64,000 bases of DNA from Pratylenchus scribneri (lineage: Eukaryota; Nematoda; Chromadorea; Rhabditida; Pratylenchidae): positions 1,178,001 to 1,242,000 of the forward strand of contig JAQSEB010000013.1 of NCBI GenBank assembly GCA_030063045.1, read 5' to 3'. The notes under the pieces were generated by a model. That model made no database searches. It was not told the origin of the DNA and saw only the letters and a list, made by a program, of their open reading frames with translations. Positions 56,648-64,000 of this stretch are shown piece by piece. Every line of letters begins with the position of its first letter. The stretch's first letter is position 1. The position numbers and the translations under genes were made by a program.

Positions 56648-56887
56648 TTAGGAGATAAATCTCTCTCTTAAAAATATTTTAAATACATTTTTTATCTTTA
56701 ATTTAATACACTCATTGACACGTTCAGCAAAGTGGACATCACCATTACAGTAACCAATTTCCATGCTATGATGGTGTTTCATTTGTTTGAAGCATTTTAT
56801 ATGGTGTTCACTTATTTTTATAAAATTTTTATTTCTAAAGAGTTCGAGCGAGACATATTCCAATTGAAATGAAATTGTTGATTGAGA
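56648..56887 (-). CDS. Candidate exon, His/Cys-containing protein
   Basis: The minus-strand acceptor ATAAATTAAG at 56888 opens an 79-codon frame to TAA. The middle is clearly coding-like: SEHHIKCFKQMKHHHSMEIG, then YCNGDVHFAERVNECIK, then a basic tail. A donor GTATTTAAAA inside the tail could shorten it. No ATG is needed if it is an internal or last exon. I do not recognise the family. Confidence 0.5.
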   Translation of the reverse strand, partial: SQSTISFQLEYVSLELFRNKNFIKISEHHIKCFKQMKHHHSMEIGYCNGDVHFAERVNECIKLKIKNVFKIFLRERFIS

Positions 56888-56952
56888 CTTAATTTATGTA
56901 TATATATTTTAAATTTTCCGATTATTTTTTTCATATTCAATTTTCTTTTACA

Positions 56953-57041
56953 TTATAATATATTTGCCATTCTCAATTCAAATGAATCGTGATGTCCATC
57001 AATTGACTTGAAGCAAACTTGATACCATGGAGGTTTCGCCT
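56953..57041 (-). CDS. Candidate terminal exon, unknown globular protein
   Basis: The minus-strand acceptor CTATTATTTTAAG precedes 28 codons and TAA: AKPPWYQVCFKSIDGHHDSF, then ELRMANIL. The frame is uninterrupted through the whole island, and it ends 65 bp before the acceptor of the next minus-strand exon. A plus-strand ATG frame with an ACCATGG context (MEVSPLKIIGIKYM) overlaps and is the main alternative. Confidence 0.5.
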
Positions 57042-57413
57042 CTTAAAATAATAGGGATTAAATATATGGTCAATTTTAATAAAATAAATTTTTATTATTT
57101 TTTATTTTAAATATTAAATTTTTCGTCTTATTTTGCTATTCTTAATGTTTAATTTTGAATTTTTATTTTTTATCATTAATTTTTCTAATCGATAAAACTA
57201 TTAATAGTTCTACACATATTATTTTTATCATACGTTTTAATTGCTTTTTTAGATACTTTTATATTTTAGAATTTTATAATAATATATTTTGATATTGATT
57301 TTGATTTTTACAGTTTTTCTGATATTTTTTTAATTTTAATTCTTCTCAAATATTGGATTCAATTATTTTATTATTTTTTTTTCAATTTATTTATAAATAT
57401 TCGCAAATACAAC

Positions 57414-57478
57414 CAAAAGGGTGTAGTGAAATTAATTGCCTCTCCTATATTGAGCCGCAATTTAATCATGATGGAACA
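57414..57478 (-). CDS. Candidate internal exon
   Basis: The minus-strand acceptor ATTTTCAATAG and donor GTTGTATTTG bracket 65 nt reading IMIKLRLNIGEAINFTTPF. The plus strand carries an equally good frame (KGCSEINCLSYIEPQFNHDG) with a donor GTAATAAAAT but no acceptor. Strand uncertain. Confidence 0.33.
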
Positions 57479-58145
57479 CTATTGAAAATTGTAATAAAAT
57501 GTATGATTGAAAAAGGCAAATTTTAATTTTTCAATTTTTTATTTTATAATTTATTCACCTTTAAGTTTATTTTCTTCGTTTTAAAAAATAGAGCGTTTAA
57601 TTAATATTTTTTTAAATTTAGTTTGTTGAATTAAAATCAATTTACATAGATTATATAATCTTAATCTACACAATAAACTCTTGTATTAAAATGATAATAT
57701 TAATATAATTAAAATTCTGTTCTTTAACGAATAAAGTGAATTCATCTACGTTTTGAATAATAAATAATCGCTAAAATTTCTCATAATTATATTTAATTTA
57801 ATTTTCATTTTTGAATATATAAATTACACAATTTTTAAATTTTTTTTTATTTTTTGCATAGTTTTAATCATTCCTGTAAGAATATTTTACTTCATTTTTG
57901 ATTTTTAATATTGTGGATATAAATAAAAATGTTAAATTATTATAAATGATCTTATAAGAATTTCAAAAATGATAAATTTTTTTATTTGGTTGATTCATAT
58001 TTATGATTATAGAATTCCATTTATTCTTATATAAAATAATGCCATGGTACTTTCATTTTAGCTCTAAATATATTTGTTAAAATTAATAGCTATATTTCCG
58101 TCAATATATTTATCTGCTGCAATTCTATTGATCATTGCAATATTA

Positions 58146-58194
58146 TTATTTAGCCCAGGATTTATTCTTCTCCACTTTCATTTCCCTTTTTAAT
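58146..58194 (-). CDS. Candidate terminal exon, basic
   Basis: The minus-strand acceptor TAAGTTCTGAG precedes LKREMKVEKNKSWAK and TAA. A second phase reads SEIKKGNESGEE. Purine-rich, hydrophilic, unknown. Confidence 0.38.
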
Positions 58195-58408
58195 CTCAGA
58201 ACTTAGAATTAATAAAATTAATAATGTAAATATATTATTTTTATCGTAAAAAATTAATTGTTTTATAATTTATTAATTATTATTATCAAAGAATAAAATT
58301 TACCATTTTATAATATTTTATTTTTTATTATTAAAAATTTCTTATTTATTTTTACTATTGCAATTATAATTTTTTTTATTTCATTTTTTTCAATAAATTT
58401 TGATTTCG

Positions 58409-58633
58409 TTAAATTTTGTTTATTTTTTTATTTGCCTTTAAAAATTTTGATTGTCTGCAGCTCTGATAATTCAAAATAATAAATTTAATACCAATTATAA
58501 CGAATATTGTTGTCAGCAAGTTGCAAGTACAAATATTATAATTATAAGCTGCCTTTTTAATTGGACGTTCAGTGTAAATGAAATAATCCATCATCGGTGA
58601 CCAAAAATTGTATAAAGTAATTCGACTCACCAC
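58409..58633 (-). CDS. Candidate terminal exon of a membrane protein
   Basis: The minus-strand acceptor TTTGTAATCATAG leads into 74 codons ending in TAA. The order is a hydrophilic part (SRITLYNFWSPMMDYF, ERPIKKAAYNYNI), one membrane span (NLLTTIFVIIGIKFIIL), then a short basic tail (SCRQSKFLKANKK). A single span followed by a Lys-rich tail at the extreme C-terminus resembles the end of UDP-glucuronosyltransferases, including an AAY-like position, but the resemblance is slight and the catalytic exons are not seen. Confidence 0.5.
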   Translation of the reverse strand: MVSRITLYNFWSPMMDYFIYTERPIKKAAYNYNICTCNLLTTIFVIIGIKFIILNYQSCRQSKFLKANKKINKI

Positions 58634-59061
58634 CTATGATTACAAAAATAGGCCAAATAATTTTTTAGGCATCCAACTAATTGTAATTTAATTTTAAAAT
58701 AAATATAAATCAAAAAATGTCAAAAAAATTTTTTAAGATTAAAAATATAAATAAGAATTTATTATTAAAAATACTTATTAATGTTTCGGGATTTCTTTAA
58801 ATAAATTAATTTTTAATTTATAATAATAATTTAGAAAATTAAGCACATATTAATTAATCAATATTATTTCCTATTGCTGATAATCTAAATAAATAAAATT
58901 GATGCTTATTCCATAATACTTTTTTGCTCCTATAATAATATAGGAATTCGATTATTAGTATAATACAATTCTATAGATCCATTCATTTACTTAACAAAAT
59001 TTCATTTTTTATAATATTTTTTTTTATAATTTTTTTTTCAAACCAATTTTTCATTTGCAAG

Positions 59062-59126
59062 CGGTTGTAGTCATATGGCGATTTAAATTAGATAGCTTAA
59101 CGTTTGATGGGACAAAGCGAACATCG
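59062..59126 (+). CDS. Candidate internal exon, unknown protein
   Basis: The acceptor TTTTTCATTTGCAAG and donor GTAATCGTCG bracket 65 nt. Only one of the three phases is open: VVVIWRFKLDSLTFDGTKRT. That uniqueness plus both sites makes it one of the firmer exons. Family unknown. Confidence 0.55.
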
Positions 59127-59236
59127 GTAATCGTCGTTAATTTATTATAGAGATTTCAAATTTTGTTGATGTAATAAATTTTATGATATTTGCAATAATA
59201 TATTAAAATTTTTTTCAAATCAATTTTTAAAAATTT

Positions 59237-60230
59237 TTGTGCCGTTTTTTGCGATTCTATAAACGACACAATTTTTTATTCTTAATTAATTTTATCGACA
59301 TTAGTTTATTAAAATTTATTTATAGCTCTCTTCTTTTCATATTTGATTATTTAAAACTTAATAAAATGCGTTGCATAATAGGAATTATTTCTTATAATTT
59401 TTCAGTTTTAAATATCCTTTAAAAACAAATTTTATGAAAAATAATTTTTTTTTCTTAAATATAATTTTTATAATAATAATAATAATATTTATTTTCACTT
59501 TATTCCATTTTATAGCCATTGTTTATTAGGGTAGGACCATCATTGCCAAGTGGACACTGACTTTATAAATGTTTTTAAAGCTCTCGAGATTGACACATTT
59601 GGCAAGAGTTTTCAATTTTTATTATTTTTAAAAGCAATTTGTTTTATTTGGTATATTTTGCTTCCTTCAAGATCAATTCCATTCAAAATAGAATGATTTT
59701 TTAAAGAAAATAATATATTCTCTTTATTTATTTGAGAATCGGGAATTTTTATTTCATCAATATAAATTTATTTCAAAATAATTTATTAATAAATATTCAT
59801 TTTAAAATAAATAATCTTATTTAATTATTGATTATTAATTTAAATAATAAATAATATCTCTATTTATTTCTAATATTTTATATTTATGTTAATTTTTTTA
59901 ATTATATTTTTATGTGAAATTAAAATATCCTTGGTAATATAGCATTAACTTCTTTTATTATTTTATTATTACCTTGATTTGTAATTAAATTTATGGAGGG
60001 AGCTCAAGTCAACACAATTAAAGAACATTATAAAATAAAATATTGTAAAAAATTTATTAAAAATGTATCGCAATTAGATTTTTTACAAAATTTTTCTTTA
60101 AAATTTTAGTTTTTTTAGATTATCTTTTATTGAATCTATTTATATATTTACTAATATGGAAAATAAAATCCACAATTTTATTTGCGTTATTTTTTATGTC
60201 AATAAGATTCCCTAAAACAAAAATTATATT
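59237..60230. other. AT-rich stretch with one island
   Basis: The 61-codon frame at 59237-59422 is AT-rich and doubtful. The island 59500-59610 carries a minus frame KTLAKCVNLESFKNIYKVSV without an acceptor, and a plus terminal option VGPSLPSGH after TTGTTTATTAG. Not resolved. Confidence 0.4.
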
Positions 60231-60237
60231 TTGTTAG

Positions 60238-60263
60238 TTTTGGCTAGATTTATTTTTGTCCAA
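60238..60263 (+). CDS. Candidate small exon
   Basis: The acceptor TATATTTTGTTAG and donor GTATCGCCAC bracket 26 nt reading LARFIFVQ. The frame runs on for over 20 codons past the donor (SPLKKNFLGLGWKNYLSQRY), so the donor may not be used. Confidence 0.35.
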
Positions 60264-60328
60264 GTATCGCCACTAAAGAAAAATTTTTTGGGATTGGGGT
60301 GGAAAAATTATTTAAGTCAAAGATATCT

Positions 60329-60370
60329 ATGAACCATCGATTTGTGATAAATTGCCCTTTAGCAAAATAG
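60329..60370 (+). CDS. Candidate short frame or terminal exon
   Basis: MNHRFVINCPLAK and TAG; an AG (AAGTCAAAG) lies just upstream. Very short. Confidence 0.25.
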   Translation: MNHRFVINCPLAK

Positions 60371-61061
60371 GCTAATTTTTATTTATATTTTTATATCTCT
60401 ATATTTAAAAATTTCTAAAAGTAATGAATTTATAATCATGTCTTCTATTTTATTTTAATTTAATTTATCTTTTATTTTCTATTAAATAAAATTGAATATT
60501 TTTGATAATATAAATGAAATTCAATTTTTAAAATATTTGAATAAAATAATTTTTTAATTTAAGAAAATCAAATTTTTGAAACATTTGCAACTTTAATCTA
60601 TTTTTTCTTGTTTTAAAAATTGCCCTCTTGCGTTGTTTACAATTTGCATAAAATTTTTTTATAAAATATATTCATAAATTCAAAAAATTTTATTTAATAA
60701 TTTAATCATCACTAAATTAAAATTATAAATTAGAATTATAAGTAGAATAAATTTAATTTTTGAAAATAGTTAGCGAATAGATAATTTAATTTAAAATAAA
60801 AATATATATTATTCTAAATATTTTAACTTATTTTAAAATATTTTTATTATAAATTCAAAATCAATCAGTCATCTTTATTTATGCAATCATTATTTTAAAA
60901 TTTAATTTCTTTAATTTATTTAATTTACTTGTTCGTTTTTTTTCTTCTTCATCAAATTATATTGCATTAATTGTATTCGATTTACTATCTTCCTCCTAAA
61001 AAAATAAAATTATTTGAAGTCATTTTTGATTAAAATTAATTGATTCTCTCAACATTTGAAG

Positions 61062-61131
61062 GTATCCTTTAAACCACTCATATTACCTTGAACCAAAATT
61101 CGAGGACAAAACGGAACAAATCAATAAAAAT
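61062..61131 (+). CDS. Candidate exon, charged
   Basis: The acceptor TCTCTCAACATTTGAAG precedes YPLNHSYYLEPKFEDKTEQI and a possible donor GTTGTGATAT; without that donor the frame ends at TAA 61167. The minus strand has a donor GTAATATGAG here but no acceptor. Confidence 0.47.
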
Positions 61132-61586
61132 GTTGTGATATTCTTAAATTTAATTCTTAAATTTTAATGTATACTCGTTTTAAATTAAACGAAATTAATA
61201 AAAAATATAATTTTATTAAAAAAATAAATTTAAATTATTAATAAAATAAATTGATTAATGAGAAAAATTATATTTGAACAAATTTATTTAAAATGTAAAA
61301 CAAAATTTTCGTTATTTGGAATTTAATATTGTAGATATTGTAAAATATTCTCTATTTTACAAAATAATATTAATACAATAAATTTATCATGTTTATAGAA
61401 TTTAATAATTAAATTTATATATTTTCCCATTTTTTATTAATTTAATTATATTATATAATTCACATCCTTTTTTTATTTTAAAACTAATTGTCTATTCTAT
61501 GGTATAATTAAATTGAGACAAAAAGAGTTAAAAATAATAATATTAATAATTTTAAAATTATTATCTTAATAAAATTATTTGAATAG

Positions 61587-61768
61587 TGACAATTGGTATA
61601 AGAGCCGTATGTGTGGCAGTGGAAATGTACCAAATATTTGTAGCAAGAATAGTCGAAATTGTTTCGAAATTTCACCGGAATAGTGGCATATTCTATGACA
61701 CTCTTTTTATATATTTCTATATTTTGTTTTTAATTTTTCTATTTTTTGGATTTAGAATAATTATTTGA
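61587..61768 (+). CDS. Candidate exon with two competing frames
   Basis: The acceptor ATTATTTGAATAG opens two long phases. One reads DNWYKSRMCGSGNVPNICSK, continues NSRNCFEISPE and stops at 61683; with four Cys it would suit a secreted peptide. The other reads TIGIRAVCVAVEMYQIFVAR and runs into a hydrophobic tail ending 61768. The phase of the missing upstream exon would decide. Confidence 0.42.
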
Positions 61769-62150
61769 ATATTTGTTAGGCATATAGTTTTTTATATTTT
61801 TGTTTATTTTTTTTTTAATATTCATATAATTTCTTTTTTTCCTTGGAATGTGCAATAAATTTCCATTTATTAATTTAGTAACCATAATAAATTGAATAAA
61901 TAAATTTATGATTTTTTAATAATTTTATTCGATTTATTTTGAAATAAATTATGATAATCTGTATTTGAATCATTTATAAGATTAATCAAGTTTTAGAAAT
62001 TCCATTTTATATTACGTAAATTTAATTTTATCTCTAAAGTATTCGTTGCTAATTTTTTTATTGAAATATTATAACTAGATAAAGATTAATTTTTTAAAAA
62101 TTATTTTCATTCTTAAATAATTAATTCAATGTTTCTTTTCAAGAAATTAG

Positions 62151-62277
62151 TTGGCCATTTACTGATGAGATGTCTCGCTTAAATTATGGGGAATATGGCA
62201 CAATCATGAAAATAAGATATTGTATATTTGCATTAATATATCGATACCATTCGTGTTTCCAAAGAAATATTTCATGA
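62151..62277 (+). CDS. Candidate terminal exon, unknown protein
   Basis: The acceptor CTTTTCAAGAAATTAG precedes a 41-codon frame to TGA: WPFTDEMSRLNYGEYGTIMK, then IRYCIFALIYRYHSCF. The island is well above local GC content for its first half. Function unknown. Confidence 0.47.
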
Positions 62278-62596
62278 ATTTTTAATGGTATCTGAAAAAT
62301 TAAAATTAAAACTTATATTTTATAATATAAATATAGATTTTCTAAATAAAAAATATTCTGATTCGGAATTTATTATCAAAATTTTCTTTTAATTGAAATT
62401 TATTTTTATTTTTATATAATATTCTAATTACATTAAAGAGAAATATTTTAATTTTTGTCACTTTCATTATTTTAATTTATATTTATTTGTTTCAATAATA
62501 TTTGAATTCTTAGAATTTATTTTTACTCAAAAATTTTTTTAAATATAATTTTGAAGTCGATTCATTCAATAATTTTCAACTTATTTATTTCATTGT

Positions 62597-62662
62597 ATGC
62601 CAATAAGACTCGTCATTTGGATAATAATTTTTGCTTCCGTGCATTATTGTTTAAAAAACTAA
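62597..62662 (+). CDS. Candidate first exon or short hydrophobic peptide
   Basis: ATG to TAA, 21 codons: MPIRLVIWIIIFASVHYC. Basic start then a hydrophobic core, like a signal peptide. No donor seen inside. Confidence 0.33.
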   Translation: MPIRLVIWIIIFASVHYCLKN

Positions 62663-63124
62663 CTAAATTTATACATATCATATTTTTTCAGTGCTTTTAT
62701 GATATTTACTCAAAAAAAAATTAGTTAAATATTTCTTAAATTTTTTATTATTAATTTATTGAATATTAATAATTTGGAATATGAAAATTTAAAAACTTTT
62801 GAAAAAGGATTTTTAATATTTAAAATCCATTTTAATTCTTATAGATTAAATTTACTAATATAAAATAAATTGATAATGTTAATATCTTTTTAATTTTAAA
62901 AATATAATTTAAAAATATTTTAATATTTCTGACAATTTATTTTAATATTAGATTTAAATATAAAAAAATTATAGGAATATATTTCATAAAATAATATTAA
63001 CCATTTTCTTTATAGAAAGTTTTATTTATTTAATTATTTTTTTAATTATCATGATTTATTGAATACTGGCTTGATTTATTTTATAATAATAATAATTTAT
63101 TTTAAACTTATTTAATTGTTATAG

Positions 63125-63157
63125 GTTAAATCATTTATGAGAGCCAAGGATAATTAA
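63125..63157 (+). CDS. Candidate terminal exon
   Basis: The acceptor TTTAATTGTTATAG precedes VKSFMRAKDN and TAA. Short but well bounded. Confidence 0.38.
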   Translation, partial: VKSFMRAKDN

Positions 63158-63205
63158 TTTAGAAGAATAATTTTCCGATTTTATAACCTAATTGTCCATC
63201 TCCAT

Positions 63206-63310
63206 TTATTTGAAAATTTTAAATATTTCCACTTTTTTGCTTTTCATTTGGATTGCGAAATCTTCCCATTGCATTGTTTCAATTATTGCGATCACTTCAG
63301 CAAGTGACAT
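63206..63310 (-). CDS. Candidate first exon or small ORF
   Basis: ATG 63310 opens 34 codons to TAA: MSLAEVIAIIETMQWEDFAI, then QMKSKK. A donor GTGGAAATAT after KSKK would make it a first exon. All plus-strand frames over this island are open too, which lowers confidence. Confidence 0.42.
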   Translation of the reverse strand: MSLAEVIAIIETMQWEDFAIQMKSKKVEIFKIFK

Positions 63311-63579
63311 TGATCAAAAAAAATATCTCAAATACTAATTTTTTAAATGATTTTTATTTTTCGTTTTTTTAATATTTAGTTTAACAATATCTATTCTATT
63401 TTTAGGCAAGTAATATTTTTGTATTATAGCATAATTTCATTTTTCCAGAAATAAAATTTATTGTTTTATTTATTTATGTTTGAATTTTATTTCAACTTTT
63501 TTATACTCTAATCATTATTTTCTTATAATTTAAAAAATTATTTATTATTTTAATTTTTTTTCAATTTCAAAAACAATAG

Positions 63580-63651
63580 GAACCGTCCCTTTTTCGGGCT
63601 ATTACAATTGGACCTGCCCATGCTGAAGTGGAAGGTCGGATAATTTCTTGA
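63580..63651 (+). CDS. Candidate terminal exon
   Basis: The acceptor CAAAAACAATAG precedes EPSLFRAITIGPAHAEVEGR and stops at TGA 63651. The next frame starts two bases later (see next entry). Confidence 0.48.
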   Translation, partial: EPSLFRAITIGPAHAEVEGRIIS

Positions 63652-63653
63652 TC

Positions 63654-63794
63654 ATGGAATTTTTTATTAGTCTTTCATCACTAACTGGAGTTCCAGTGGT
63701 AGCGATTGTTCTTTGCTTGATTTATTTTAAACCTGGGGCTAACTCAGCAGAAAATTTTAAAGCCAAATTTTCCCGTTTTCGGTTAGTTATTTAA
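63654..63794 (+). CDS. Candidate single-span membrane protein
   Basis: ATG to TAA, 46 codons: a polar start (MEFFISLSSLTG), a hydrophobic span (VPVVAIVLCLIYF), then a basic end (KPGANSAENFKAKFSRFR). A donor GTTAGTTATT lies near the end. Its frame is open upstream to about 63625, so it may instead be the second half of the preceding exon after a one-base indel. Confidence 0.45.
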   Translation: MEFFISLSSLTGVPVVAIVLCLIYFKPGANSAENFKAKFSRFRLVI

Positions 63795-64000
63795 TTAAAT
63801 TTTCTCCCGAATTCGATTAAATAATATAGGTTTGTGTGAAAATGAATGATCAATTTTTATTGTTTCATTAAAATTTTATTTTTCAATATTTTAATAAATA
63901 TTTTTTTGTTTTATTTTACATTTTTTATATATTTTTTTAAGATTTCAAAACAAATGAATATTAAATTTTTTAACAAATCCGTCAGATTTATATTATTATT

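Overview
The window is a very A+T-rich animal-type nuclear sequence. By eye roughly four fifths or more of the bases between features are A or T. The clearest content is two long-terminal-repeat retrotransposons of the BEL/Pao group that carry an envelope-like gene, a combination well known from nematodes. Together with short GT-AG exons in AT-rich DNA this suggests a nematode or nematode-like invertebrate, but nothing here fixes the species.

Element A (4351-10421, minus strand) has two 533-bp LTRs that look identical and a 5-bp target duplication CTTAT. Inside, read 5' to 3', are a tRNA-primer site, a Met-less leader ORF, gag with three zinc knuckles, and one ORF that joins the very end of integrase to a complete envelope-like glycoprotein. 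Protease, reverse transcriptase, RNase H and the integrase core are absent. It landed in the second copy of a small tandem duplication.

Element B (39193-about 48207, plus strand) has LTRs of about 1.54 kb filled with short palindromes. Its gag-pol runs through protease and reverse transcriptase but lacks the usual capsid-type domain and breaks frame in RNase H. The next ORF holds the end of RNase H, the start of integrase and then an N-terminally truncated envelope. Both elements look unable to move on their own.

Between 28.0 and 29.04 kb lies a compact GC-richer composite: an ORF-like repeat segment, a 38-bp minisatellite of about 9.3 copies, a tRNA-like RNA polymerase III promoter and nested GC-rich hairpins. 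A 263-bp apparently perfect tandem duplication lies at 23127-23652.

Host genes appear only as exon-sized islands of higher GC, mostly 20-150 bp, on both strands. I list those with an acceptor/donor pair, or a start codon plus donor, or an acceptor plus stop. The best supported are minus 32755-33039, minus 36853-37137 (frameshifted), plus 48333-49186 (frameshifted at an A run), minus 39044-39136, minus 56953-57041, minus 58409-58633 and plus 59062-59126. Islands of this size are often open in several frames, so most individual exon calls are moderate or weak, few products can be named, and I could not connect exons into whole genes.
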